DNA from: JAPPHA01 sp963662815
Lineage (GTDB): Bacteria; Pseudomonadota; Alphaproteobacteria; Rhodobacterales; Rhodobacteraceae
Length of the DNA: 64,000 bases
Assembly (NCBI GenBank): GCA_963662815.2
Contig: CAXXWA010000040.1
Span: 413,908 to 477,907, forward strand
Reading direction: 5' to 3'
This document shows, piece after piece, positions 35,265-44,259 of this stretch; the stretch's first letter is position 1; every line of letters starts with the position of its first letter. The position numbers and the translations under genes are program-made. Below the pieces are notes generated by a model. It did no database searches. It was given only the letters and a program-made list of their open reading frames with translations, and had not been told where the DNA came from.

Positions 35265-35274
35265 TGCATTTGAT
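35265..35274 (+). repeat. 10-bp target-site duplication, left
   Basis: TGCATTTGAT directly precedes the left repeat of ISAs1 copy 2 and recurs at 37431-37440 directly after its right repeat. It is a clean record of insertion. Confidence 0.92.
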
Positions 35275-35403
35275 CAGGGGCATCCCACGCTGATTTCGGC
35301 TGGTTTTCCTTGACATCGGGCTTGTCTGCGTTGCATGCGCGCGCGACCGCGGAGCCGGAATTTTCCTCTGGCGTTCCCGTCCCGGACGTGCGATGCTCCG
35401 GCC

Positions 35404-36119
35404 ATGTCGATTCGCAAGCGCCTCGAGTTCCATGCCCCGTTTCGCGAGATGCCGGCGGGGTTTTCCCTGTCGGACGTCGAGATCCGGCTGGCCAGGCCGC
35501 AGGAGCGCCCGCTCCGGGACGCGCTGATGGACGAGCACCACTATCTCGGCTTCCAGCCGGCTGGCGGGCCGCGGCCTGCGCTACGTGGCGGCACTTCGGG
35601 GACCGGTGGCTGGGCCTTGCGGCGTGGCAGAACGGCGCCTTCAAGTGCGCTCCGCGCGACCGCTGGTGCGGCTGGAGGCCGGAGCGGCAGTTCCGGCGGC
35701 TGGAGATGGTGGCGAACAACACCCGGTTCCTGATCCTGTCCGAGCCCGGGGTGTTCCCGAACCTCGCCTCCTTCTTCCTGTCGCGGATGACCTGCCGGCT
35801 CGGCGACGACTGGCTGGCGGCGCACGGCCACCGGGTGCTCCTGGCGGAGACGTTCTGCGACCCGGAGGCCTTCGCCGGCACCATGTACAGGGCGGCGGGC
35901 TGGGAGTGCCTGGGCCGGACGAAGGGCTTCGCCCGCGCCAACGGGCGCTACACCGACCCCCACGGCAGGCCGAAGGAGATCTTCGCGGCGCCGCCGGGCC
36001 CGACGCCCGGGCGCTGCTCTCGAGCCCGCAGCCGCTGCCGCCGGACGTGGCGCCTCCCGCCGGTCCCGGTCTGGCGCCGCGGGATCCCGGGACGATGCGC
36101 TCCCTGCACGCCGAGCTGA
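35404..36119 (+). pseudogene. DUF4338 (DruA-like) gene of ISAs1 copy 2, frameshifted
   Basis: Begins MSIRKRLEFHAPFREMPAGF in one frame to HHYLGF. Compared with copy 1, one extra base at about 35553 (TTCCAGCC against TTTAGCC) and another at about 35595 move the reading through two further frames. From DRWLGLAAWQNGAFKCAPRD the rest (RFLILSEPGVFPNLASFFLS, GRYTDPHGRPKEIF) is in the frame ending at 36119. That stop overlaps the transposase start region. Confidence 0.8.
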
Positions 36120-37230
36120 TGAGGATCCCCGACTTCCGCCGGGCGCAGGGCAGCAAGCACGCGGTGGCCTGCGTGCTCGCCGTGCACATCCTCGCCGAGC
36201 TCGCGAACATGAAGGGCTGCCTCGCCGCCGCGCAGTTCGCGCGCGCGCTGTCGCAGGAGGAGCTGGCCGCCGTCGGCGCCTGGCGGAACCCGAAGACGGG
36301 GCTTCGCGAGCCGGTCTCGAAGTCCACGATCCACAGGGTCGTGCAGTCGGTCGACCCCGAGGCGCTGGAGGACGTGGTCGGCCGCCGGTCCCGGCCCCGG
36401 CTTCCCCTCGCCCGGGCGCTCGCCGCCGACGGCAAGCGCATCCGCGGCGCCAGCCGCAACGGCGACGGCCATCACGAGACCGCGGCCCTCGTCGACCACG
36501 CGACCGGCGCGCCCTTCGCGCTTCCGACTTCGGCGACGACGGGGGCGAGCCGGCGGCCACGCACGACCTCCTGGAGCGCAGCGACGTCCGCGGCCGGGTC
36601 ATCACCCTCGACGCGCTGCACACGCGGTCCGCAACACCGCGAAGACGGTCGCCGGGCGCTGCGGAGCCGACTATGTCTTCGTCGGTCAAGGGCAACGCGC
36701 CGGAGACCTTCGGCATCCTCGACGGCATCGACTGGGAGAGGGACGCCACCGGCAGCTTCGCGGAGGATCTCGAAAAGGCCCGCGGCCGCCTGGAGCAGCG
36801 CTCCATCAGCGTCCTGACGCCGCTCAAGCGCCTGATCAACTACCCCGGCGTCAGCCAGATCGCCCGGATCACCCGCTACCGGGAGCCGCTGAAGAAGGAC
36901 GGCGACGATGCCGGGAAGGACGACTGCACCGAGACTGTTTATCTGATCACCTCGCTGGATGCCGAAGCCGCGTCGCCGGAGGAGCTGCTGAAGCTGAATC
37001 GCGGACACTGGAGTGTGGAGAACCTGAACCACCGCCAGAGGGACTGCGTCTTCGGCGAGGACGCCTGCCTGACCCGCACCGGCAACGGCCCGGCGAACCG
37101 GGCCAGCCTGAACAACATCGCGCTCGCGGTGGTCTTCGCCAGCCGCCGCGAGGCGGAGAGCCTCGCCGAAACCCGGCGACGCCTGCAGCCGGACCGCAGC
37201 GAGGCCATTGCGGCCCTGACCCGGCCCTGA
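36094..37230 (+). pseudogene. ISAs1 transposase of copy 2, frameshifted
   Basis: ATG 36094 (MRSLHAELMRIPDFRRAQGS) runs in frame to GAPFALPT near 36525, then loses the frame where copy 1 reads NFGDDGGEPAA. Homology returns in another frame from about 36690 (GNAPETFGILDGIDWERDAT) to the end, with the catalytic-region motif HWSVENLNHRQRDCVFGEDA intact. At least two indels separate the halves, so this copy cannot make a functional transposase unless recoding occurs. Confidence 0.82.
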
Positions 37231-37430
37231 GAGCCGGGCCGCGTCCGGGCCGGCTCCCGGACGCCGCCGGCAAGCCGCCAAACCTCCGAAACGAATCACC
37301 ACGGGACCGGAACCGGCGCCCGCGACGGCGCGCGGACGGCTCCGCAAACCCGGAATCCGGCCGGAACGTGCCGGTTCGCCCCCAGTTCGGCGGCAAATCG
37401 GAAAATCGCCAACAGCGTGGGAAAGTCCTG

Positions 37431-37440
37431 TGCATTTGAT
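37431..37440 (+). repeat. 10-bp target-site duplication, right
   Basis: TGCATTTGAT, identical to 35265-35274. Confidence 0.92.
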
Positions 37441-37450
37441 TCATGCTTTC

Positions 37451-37976
37451 GAGCGGGCATTCCGCTGCCTCAAGCCGGCGACCTCCAGGTCCGGCCGATA
37501 TTCCACCGCCTCGCGCACCGGGTCCGCGCCCATTTCCTCATCTGCATGCTCGCCTGTCTCGTCGAATGGCACATGCGGAAGGCATGGGCCCCCCTGTGCC
37601 ATACCGACACCGAACCCGACGAGACCGGGGATCCAGTGCTGCCAGCCCGGCGCTCGGAGAAGACGCTGACCAAGGTTCATGCCCACACCCTGCCGGACGG
37701 CAGTGGCGCCCACAGCTTCCGGACGCTTCTCGACAGCCTGTCGACCATCGTGCGCTCGACGCACCGGATTCCGGGCGCAGGCGACGGGCCGGAGGCCGAG
37801 GTCGAGGTGACGACCCGGCCTGACGACTGCCAGAAGAAGGCGCTCGATCTGCTGAAGGACATCGCGAAGATGCAGCGAAGCACAGGAATGCAGGCAGAGC
37901 GGGACAGGCCGCTTCGGCGTACTCCGTTGACAAAACACAATATTTTCGTCAACCACCAAAGAACTTCAGTTTAGAC
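37451..37976 (+). pseudogene. IS1634-like transposase, 3' fragment and element end
   Basis: Continues the gene interrupted at 32922: RAFRCLK, a frame change, then AGDLQVRPIFHRLAHRVRAH, CLVEWHMRKAWAPLCHTDTE and HAHTLPDGSGAHSFRTLLDS. The same frame change occurs at the same base in the copy at 56732-58482. The element end is marked by GAACTTCAGTTTAGAC at 37961-37976, which resembles the ends at 54371 and 58581. Confidence 0.8.
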
Positions 37977-38042
37977 TGCTTTCTGGTCGGACTCTGCCGG
38001 AGCGCCAAAAACTAATGCGGCAAATGTGGTGTCGTGGGTGCG

Positions 38043-38095
38043 TCGAGTCCCGAACCAGTGGTCGAGATGGCGATGGAATCGCGTTCGGGACTCGA
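38043..38095 (+). promoter_or_regulatory. long perfect inverted repeat with an inner hairpin, upstream of the AlkB fusion gene
   Basis: TCGAGTCCCGAAC (38043-38055) pairs perfectly with GTTCGGGACTCGA (38083-38095). The 27-base loop contains a second small stem (GCGAT/ATCGC around GGA). It lies about 230 bases before the AlkB-fusion start, just after the IS fragment. It could be a regulatory RNA structure, a terminator for the upstream element, or an IS end. Confidence 0.6.
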
Positions 38096-38166
38096 AGGTG
38101 AGAGAAACTTTGACCTTGCAAGAGCAACCGGAGGTTCAAGTCATTCCACCAGAACAGGCGTCAATG

Positions 38167-38187
38167 CCCCCGGACTGTATCCGGGGG
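38167..38187 (+). promoter_or_regulatory. strong GC hairpin in the leader of the AlkB fusion gene
   Basis: CCCCCGGA (38167-38174) and TCCGGGGG (38180-38187) with a five-base loop. No T-run follows, so it is not a classical terminator. Together with the repeat at 38043 it gives a structured leader. Confidence 0.55.
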
Positions 38188-38321
38188 CCCGCTGGAATGC
38201 CTCGCGGTGCCTCTTCGGCTCTTGGTCGGAATTTGCATCGGATAGTTTTTGTCGGTTATAGTTGCAGAACAACTTCGGTAGGGACAAAAGATTCCGACAA
38301 GGCAAGGACGGAGAAGTCGAA

Positions 38322-40790
38322 GTGGCAGTGAAAGTGGATGTACCAGGCGGTCCAGACTTGGCGAATGTCAGGATGGTAAAGCCGTCATTCGGCAGTGCCC
38401 TGCCGCATTTTCTTCCGTTGGGGATATTTCCGCTAATCGTTCTCTCTCTGCTGTACGGCGGTTGGTGGATCCTGGCGGCATTTGTCTTCTTTATGCTTGC
38501 TGGCCCCCTGGACATTGCCTTCGGTGATGACGAGCGGAGTATGGACCCCGTCAAGACTCCGCGGCAGTCACTGTTCTGGCACGACCTGCCGGTTTGGATC
38601 TGGGCAGTCCTTTGGCCACCGACGCTAATCTTTGGTATCTGGCAGATTCTCGCATCCGACCAGTTCCCGGTCTGGGAGTGCGTATTGCTGGCGTTCGTGC
38701 TCACTTGCGAGGCTCAGGCGGTGTTCATCGTCGGCCATGAACTGATCCACCGGCGCACGAAATGGGAGCGGCGGATTGGCGAATTCCTGTTATCTTCTGT
38801 TTCCTATCCGCAGTACGCGACCGAGCACGTCTACATTCACCACGCCCTAGTCGGCACACCATATGACGCCGGATCCGCGCCCAAGGGCCAGAGTTTCTGG
38901 CAGTATTTTCCGCGAGAAGTAGTGCACAATCTCACCGGCTCGTGGCGAATCGTCCGTGAAAGGCTGGCACGTCGCCAACAACCGGTCTGGCACCTTTCAA
39001 ACCCGTTTTGGCGGTACGGCATTGAAACTGCCTTCTGGTATGCGCTGGTAATTTGGCTGGGGGGCCTTTGGGCGGTTCCCATCTATGTGTTTCTAAGCCT
39101 CAGCGTCGTCTTCTCGATGAAGGTCGCGAACTACATGCAGCACTACGGGTTGCGCCGGGTTCGGCTGCCCAACGGCCGGTTCGAAACGGTTCGGCCCCGC
39201 CACTCGTGGAGCGCCAACTACAAGTTCAGCAACTGGATGTTCTATAACATGCAGCGGCATCCGGATCATCATGCCGTTGCGAGTCGACCTTACCCGTTGC
39301 TTCAGAATTACGGTGCCGACGAGTCACCGCAGCTGCCAGGCAGCTACGGTCAGATGTTCGCTCTGGTCGTGCGTCCCAAACGATGGTTTGAGACGATGGA
39401 TCCATTGGTTGACCAGTGGCGAGCGCATTTCTATCCCAACATTGATGACTGGAGCGCCTACGACAGTATGGTTTCGGCCGCGCGCCCGGAGTCCTTTGAT
39501 GCCATCGTCGAGATTTTCGATGTCTCGCCGCACTTGGCCAAGTGGATCGAGCGGCACCCGGAACTCCTTGACAGTTTGCAAAACAAGGAATTCACCGATC
39601 TCGACCTGCCAACGGGATTCGGACCCAACAGGGAGGTCGAAGCGATTGCCCGACAGGGACTGACGAGGCTGTACTGGACATATGAGTTCGGCGTTACGGA
39701 AATGAAGGAACAGATCGCGGAAATCCCTGTCCGGGACGTTCCGGACACGGTTGACGCGATGCGCAGTTGGTCGAACGAAAAAGCGTTCCAGGTCGGCATG
39801 CACGTATTGCGCGGTAACCTGACGCCCGTCGAGGCCGGAACAGCCTTGTCCAATCTGGCGGAATCCTCGATTTCTGCAGTGTTGTCCGCCGTCGCCGAAG
39901 AGTTCGAGGACCGTTACGGTACGCAAGACAAAGGGGGAGTCGCCGCCGTCGTCCTTGGCGATCTAGCCAGCCGCGAGGCTTCCTACCGGATCACCCTCGA
40001 CATCATGTTCATCCATGACGGGGATTCGTCAGGCATCTTTGGCGGTTTTTGCGGGCGTTCACTCGCGGCGCTCAATGATTTGACGCGCGATTGCCTGGTA
40101 TTCACACAGAATCCGCGGTTCAGCCGAGACTGGGCTGTGCGCTCGCTCAGTGACTTTGAAGACTCTGCCCGATCACAGCTTGCCGCAAGCGAACTGTTGG
40201 ATTTGACTCGGGCGCGCTGCATTTTTGAATTTGGAGCAGACGGGATCGCTCAACGGTTTGAGGATGCGCGGCGCGAAGCCCAGAGTTTGACCGTTGCGCG
40301 CGACGCGGCTATTGCCGAATTATGCGGGGTCAGCAAAAGTGCTGTCGAACCAAACCTGTCCCTGCCGGAGATCATGTGCGGTGGAAATCAAAATGTCGAG
40401 CGGTTGGCGCGGCATCTTCAGTTGCGGCTCGGTGTCAAGGCAACAACCGATCCGGCACCCACTTCGGCATCCATCTATCGCGCTGCCGCAAAACAAGCGC
40501 AGATTACTGACAGCGTGGCAACTGAATTGGTTGAAGCCGACGCCCTGTTACGGAACCTCCGCGGCGCAGTTGGATTGATCGCAGACGACGGTATTTCGAT
40601 CAAGAAACTGGGACCCCGGGTCAAGGCGGTTCTCGCGCGCGCATGCGGCATGGACGATTTCGATGCGCTGACCATCGCGGTCGAAGACAAGGCGGCACGG
40701 GCCGCAGCCGAAGTCGTTGCATTGGAAAGCATGCTGGATTGCGTCCCAACGGGGAAGGATGAAGATCCAATTCGGGACGCCCCGGCGTGA
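38322..40790 (+). CDS. AlkB-type di-iron hydroxylase fused to a GlnE-like domain
   Basis: 822 residues from a GTG at 38322 with GGAG upstream; a longer TTG start at 38262 is possible. The N-terminal ~390 residues are a membrane AlkB/fatty-acid-hydroxylase: helices such as PLIVLSLLYGGWWILAAFVF, then the histidine boxes GHELIHRR, HVYIHHALVG, NYMQHYGLRR and LQRH-type NMQRHPDHHA that hold two irons. The C-terminal ~350 residues resemble GlnE adenylyltransferase: ALSNLAESSISAVLSAVAEE, then VVLGDLASREASYRITLDIM (in place of the GKLGGRE...SDLDLI site), SDFEDSARSQ, and LSLPEIMCGGNQNVERLARH (in place of PGGLRDIEF). The first catalytic Asp of the DxD is Thr, so that domain is probably catalytically dead and serves for binding. 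Confidence 0.85.
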   Translation: MAVKVDVPGGPDLANVRMVKPSFGSALPHFLPLGIFPLIVLSLLYGGWWILAAFVFFMLAGPLDIAFGDDERSMDPVKTPRQSLFWHDLPVWIWAVLWPPTLIFGIWQILASDQFPVWECVLLAFVLTCEAQAVFIVGHELIHRRTKWERRIGEFLLSSVSYPQYATEHVYIHHALVGTPYDAGSAPKGQSFWQYFPREVVHNLTGSWRIVRERLARRQQPVWHLSNPFWRYGIETAFWYALVIWLGGLWAVPIYVFLSLSVVFSMKVANYMQHYGLRRVRLPNGRFETVRPRHSWSANYKFSNWMFYNMQRHPDHHAVASRPYPLLQNYGADESPQLPGSYGQMFALVVRPKRWFETMDPLVDQWRAHFYPNIDDWSAYDSMVSAARPESFDAIVEIFDVSPHLAKWIERHPELLDSLQNKEFTDLDLPTGFGPNREVEAIARQGLTRLYWTYEFGVTEMKEQIAEIPVRDVPDTVDAMRSWSNEKAFQVGMHVLRGNLTPVEAGTALSNLAESSISAVLSAVAEEFEDRYGTQDKGGVAAVVLGDLASREASYRITLDIMFIHDGDSSGIFGGFCGRSLAALNDLTRDCLVFTQNPRFSRDWAVRSLSDFEDSARSQLAASELLDLTRARCIFEFGADGIAQRFEDARREAQSLTVARDAAIAELCGVSKSAVEPNLSLPEIMCGGNQNVERLARHLQLRLGVKATTDPAPTSASIYRAAAKQAQITDSVATELVEADALLRNLRGAVGLIADDGISIKKLGPRVKAVLARACGMDDFDALTIAVEDKAARAAAEVVALESMLDCVPTGKDEDPIRDAPA

Positions 40791-41607
40791 ACTCCCTTAG
40801 TCGTCGGTCAAGCGGGGGTGTGCCAAACGCACGGGCGCAAGGCCGCACCGCCATCGTTAAACCGTTGTTCAGCCGAGCGAACTTGCGACCTGAGATTGGG
40901 CGGAATACCGACGCCACGAAGGCCGTTTCTGGAAACATCATGGAAATCCGGCGAACCCCTTACCGGCGACCCTGGCCCAACAATTCGCCCCGTTGTCTTC
41001 CCGAATTGCGGCTTCCGGCAGTCCCTTGTGCAGGTAATGTATCTCCGGATTTCAGAAACCGACGGCGCTCGGGTGACAGTTCCGTTTCCACGACTCTTTC
41101 GCGCCCGCCAGCAGAGGGCTATGGAGGCAGCAGCAGTGCCCGGAAACGACACCGGCAAGTGGACATCCTCGCCGGTTTGCGCCTTCGGGCACGGCGCCGA
41201 GCCTCCGGGATTCTGGCGTTCAACGTTAGCGCGTGCAGGAGTCGCGTTAATCGGTTCAGCGGTTTCATCCTTTGCCAAGGTGAGTCCGGAATGCGGCAAT
41301 TGCCGATCCGGCCCTTGGGCGAAGGTTTTAAGCGGCCGCCTGTTCCGGTTCCCGACGCCAGCTATTCGTTGGCTACGAACGGCGTTGACGATTCCCTATC
41401 GTCTCAGCGAGTGCTCAAGGGGTCGGCGGACAGCTGTCTATCAAGACACAGCGGCTCGAAGTGAGCATGCTGAAGCCAATCCGACCGCTGCGCCGGTGTT
41501 CAGTTCGCTTTCCGTCGGCAGGTGCCTGCGAAAAGTCGTGGCTCCCTTTCTGGAGGCACTGCCCATGAAATTCCAACCAGTTCGGGACTTACCCCTTTTC
41601 GAAAAAA
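40791..41607. other. intergenic, no supported gene
   Basis: About 800 bases. Long open frames exist on both strands (for example 40818-41624), but their translations are arginine-, proline- and serine-rich, without domains or ribosome-binding sites. It may contain the promoter for the LolA-like gene. Confidence 0.45.
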
Positions 41608-42534
41608 ATGGCGTACATACTTGAGATGCTTGTTTTGAAGATTCTAATGTTGGTCGCGGCCAGTGACGCTTCCGACAAGTGTTCATTCGGTGGAGACCGG
41701 CCGAAAGATTCCCTGCTCCCCAAGGGTGCAGGTTGCCACGTTCGGGTTTGCGTCCTGGTTCTCGCGTTGATCTGCGTCGGCTTACCAAACGCTTATACCG
41801 TAGCTCAGGATGAATCGCCGGAAGACAAGGGTCTCAGGATTGCCCGTGAAGCGAGTGCCCGCAACGATGGGTTTGGGGATTTCACGGCGCGTATGTCGAT
41901 GGTGCTGCGCGACCGGGAGGGCCGGGAAAGCGTCCGGCAGATGCGTTTCAAGGTTTTGGAAGTTCTGGAAGGCGGCGACAAGAGCCTGTTTCTGTTTGAT
42001 CAGCCGCGAGACGTGCGGGGAACGGCCCTACTGACACACGCGCACATCAATGCCCAAGACGACCAGTGGCTGTATTTGCCAGCGCTAAAGAGAGTGAAAC
42101 GCATCAATGCATCAAAGCGGTCCGGGTCATTTATGGGCAGCGAGTTTTCGTACGAAGACATGAGCCCCCCGGAAGTGGAGGAATACACCTACAAATTTCT
42201 TCGCGACGAACCCTGTGGCGAACTCACGTGCACGGTAACCGAACAGATTCCCCTGGACAAGAAATCCGGGTACAGTCGCAAGGTCGTCTGGCAGGATTCA
42301 CGCGAACTCCGAACTTGGAAGATGGAACTGTATGACAGGAAAGGTTCGCACCTGAAGACGCTAACCCTTGCCAACTACCAAAAATACCTGAATCGGTTCT
42401 GGCGAGCAGGAGAACAAACGATGGTGAATCATCTGACTGGCGCAAATACGACCCTGCTGTGGACGGACTTTTCTTTCCGCAACAATCTTGACGACAAAGA
42501 TTTCACCCGGACGGCCCTTCGACGTGTTCGCTAA
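41608..42534 (+). CDS. LolA-like outer-membrane lipoprotein-sorting protein
   Basis: Up to 308 residues; the true start is uncertain because the hydrophobic signal-like segment (RVCVLVLALICVGLPNAYTV, about residue 45) is far from the first ATG. The mature part matches the outer membrane lipoprotein-sorting family commonly found with MMPL exporters: DFTARMSMVLRDREGRESVR, LFLFDQPRDVRGTALLTHAH, QWLYLPALKRVKRINASKRS, GSFMGSEFSYEDMS, and VWQDSRELRTWKMELYDRKG. It should be a periplasmic half-barrel that carries a hydrophobic molecule between the inner and outer membranes. Two MMPL genes (9402, 59335) are candidate partners. Confidence 0.87.
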   Translation: MAYILEMLVLKILMLVAASDASDKCSFGGDRPKDSLLPKGAGCHVRVCVLVLALICVGLPNAYTVAQDESPEDKGLRIAREASARNDGFGDFTARMSMVLRDREGRESVRQMRFKVLEVLEGGDKSLFLFDQPRDVRGTALLTHAHINAQDDQWLYLPALKRVKRINASKRSGSFMGSEFSYEDMSPPEVEEYTYKFLRDEPCGELTCTVTEQIPLDKKSGYSRKVVWQDSRELRTWKMELYDRKGSHLKTLTLANYQKYLNRFWRAGEQTMVNHLTGANTTLLWTDFSFRNNLDDKDFTRTALRRVR

Positions 42535-42769
42535 CGCCATACGGTTTCAAATTCGGGCCCCGCAGGTTCACAACAGCAGGACATGTCACGACGCGTTTCC
42601 ACGAAACTTCGGGAACGTGAGTCCCGGCAACCTTGTCGGCGGCAACGACCAATTGCGGCGATTTGTCCCAGGAGCACCCTTACCGACACGTACTCGCATT
42701 CACTCTAGACCAGACGGGAGAGGAAGTCTGAATTGGCTTGCGGGATGTCCCAGAAATGAAACGAAGAAC

Positions 42770-42979
42770 ATGAACTTGATCTGGAAACCATACGCCGAAC
42801 TGACGGGGCGTCGGGTACAGCGTAGGATTCCGACCGCAGACCTGCGTGTCGGAAAGATGCGCGGCACCCTGACTCTGGAAGAAATCCAAGAGATCATTGC
42901 AACATGTCATGAATGCGGTATGCCAAGACGCCCCGGCGAGGGGGATGCGAGCGTTACATATGGAAGGGATGTTGGATGA
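42770..42979 (+). CDS. 69-aa CxxC protein coupled to the halogenase
   Basis: Starts at ATG 42770 and its TGA overlaps the halogenase ATG (ATGA), so the two are translationally coupled. It reads MNLIWKPYAELTGRRVQRRI, then a helix LTLEEIQEIIATCHECGMPR with a CxxC pair. Basic N-terminal half. No family recognised. A longer in-frame extension to 42488 is open but not protein-like. It may be a small metal-binding or redox partner, or only a coupling leader. Confidence 0.5.
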   Translation: MNLIWKPYAELTGRRVQRRIPTADLRVGKMRGTLTLEEIQEIIATCHECGMPRRPGEGDASVTYGRDVG

Positions 42980-44259
42980 TTCAACCGGGAAAGACCTCTT
43001 TACGTAAGATCGCGGTTGTCGGGCGAGGAACGGCAGGGTCATTGGCGGCCGCCAGTGTATCGCGGCTTCATCCCAATGGCGACTTCGAACTTCACCATGT
43101 CTACGACTCGCGCATTCCCAACGTCGGGGTCGGCGAAGGCAGCTGGCCAAGTCTGGTGCAGGAATTGCGACGATTAACGGAGTTGCCCGATGAATCTGTC
43201 CAGAATCGCCTGAAAGGAACGCGCAAATACGGTGTTGCATTCGAGGGATGGGGACGGCGAAATCAGAACTTCACACACTACTTCACGCCGCAACAGGTTT
43301 CTTACGCGTACCATCTTTCCGCTGACTCCCTGACGGACCTGCTACACAACAGCACTTGCGCGCGCCACATTGACGCGAACGTTCTCAATGTCACCAGAGT
43401 GGACGGCGGCGCGCAGTTGGAATTCGACGGTCTCCCCCCGGAGCGGTACGACCTAGTCTTTGACGCGCGCGGATTTCCGAGAGAGCTCCGTCGGGATCTG
43501 CACGTCGGCATTCCGTTTATTCCCACCAATACTGCCGTTATCCGACGTTGCCCGGCCATCATCACGGAAGAACGGGATGGACCGGTTTTGCAACATACCT
43601 ATACCCGCGCTGTTGCACGGCCGCACGGTTGGGTATTTGTTATTCCACTTACTATTCACACATCCTACGGATATGTTTTCAATCGCAACATATCCGACCT
43701 TTCCGAAGTCGAACTGGATTTCGATGCGTTCCTTGAAGCTGATGGCGTATCGGAATTCGAACAGCGCTCTGTCATACCATTTCCAAATTTTGTACATTGC
43801 CAGATGTATGACGGCGCGGTGGCCCGCATCGGCAACGCGGCAGCCTTCATGGAACCCCTTGAAGCCACGGCGATCGTGTCCGCCCAGCTACAGATTGGCA
43901 TGGTTCTTCACATTCGCCTTAACCGTTCAGTGGAATACCGCGATCGCGATGCGCCTGTTGTCAATCGATTCCTCGTCAGGAACATGCTTTGCTACGGACT
44001 ATTCGTCGGATGGCACTACTGCAACGGATCCAGGTACGATACCGAGTTCTGGCGTTACGCCCGTGATGTCGCTTGGCCGCAACACCGGACAGCGACGGAT
44101 CCTCAGATTGTCGGATGCGACGCGCTTCAAAGATTTGACGACATGATCGAGTTGTTGAACCAGCCGGTCATCGACAAGACGGATTGGAACAGGATGTGCG
44201 CGGTTCCACTCACCAGTTATGCCCAGGTGTCTCAGGGCCTCGGCTGTCAGCCACTGTAA
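42976..44259 (+). CDS. flavin-dependent tryptophan-halogenase-family protein
   Basis: 427 residues. The FAD dinucleotide loop is AVVGRGTAGSLAAASVS (Gly16-Gly21). GEGSWPSL near residue 54 corresponds to the GE(A/G)T-P motif of the family. KGTRKYGVAFEGW holds the probable catalytic lysine (Lys84). PHGWVFVIPL is a variant of the WxWxIP halogenase motif. MEPLEATAIVSAQLQIGM is the typical LEPLESTSI helix. The enzyme would use FADH2, O2 and halide to make HOCl and transfer halogen through the lysine. I start it at ATG 42976 because AAGGGA precedes it and it overlaps the upstream gene. The precursor core ends in Trp, the classical substrate. Free tryptophan, a pyrrole or another aromatic remains possible. 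Confidence 0.9.
   Translation: MIQPGKTSLRKIAVVGRGTAGSLAAASVSRLHPNGDFELHHVYDSRIPNVGVGEGSWPSLVQELRRLTELPDESVQNRLKGTRKYGVAFEGWGRRNQNFTHYFTPQQVSYAYHLSADSLTDLLHNSTCARHIDANVLNVTRVDGGAQLEFDGLPPERYDLVFDARGFPRELRRDLHVGIPFIPTNTAVIRRCPAIITEERDGPVLQHTYTRAVARPHGWVFVIPLTIHTSYGYVFNRNISDLSEVELDFDAFLEADGVSEFEQRSVIPFPNFVHCQMYDGAVARIGNAAAFMEPLEATAIVSAQLQIGMVLHIRLNRSVEYRDRDAPVVNRFLVRNMLCYGLFVGWHYCNGSRYDTEFWRYARDVAWPQHRTATDPQIVGCDALQRFDDMIELLNQPVIDKTDWNRMCAVPLTSYAQVSQGLGCQPL

Larger units (their letters stand above)
35275..37430 (+). mobile_element. ISAs1-like element, copy 2, with intact target duplication
   Basis: Terminal repeats CAGGGGCATCCCACGCTG (35275-35292) and CAGCGTGGGAAAGTCCTG (37413-37430), length 2156 bp, flanked by the 10-bp duplication TGCATTTGAT. 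Same gene order as copy 1, but both genes are frameshifted. It probably moved with a transposase supplied in trans, or decayed after landing. Confidence 0.93.
32922..37450. mobile_element. serine-recombinase element inserted in an IS1634-like gene, itself hit by ISAs1 copy 2
   Basis: Comparison with the uninterrupted IS1634-like gene near 58050 shows that it is split after GACCCGCG (ending about 32922) and resumes at GAGCGGGCATTCC (37451). Everything between is insert. Removing ISAs1 copy 2 and one target copy leaves about 2.36 kb holding the recombinase and the 57-aa ORF. I could not recognise terminal repeats. Confidence 0.65.

Noticed and set aside
40818..41624. 268-codon frame between the AlkB fusion and the LolA-like gene
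   Set aside because: Composition is arginine/proline/serine-rich, with no domain and no ribosome-binding site; overlaps another equally open frame.
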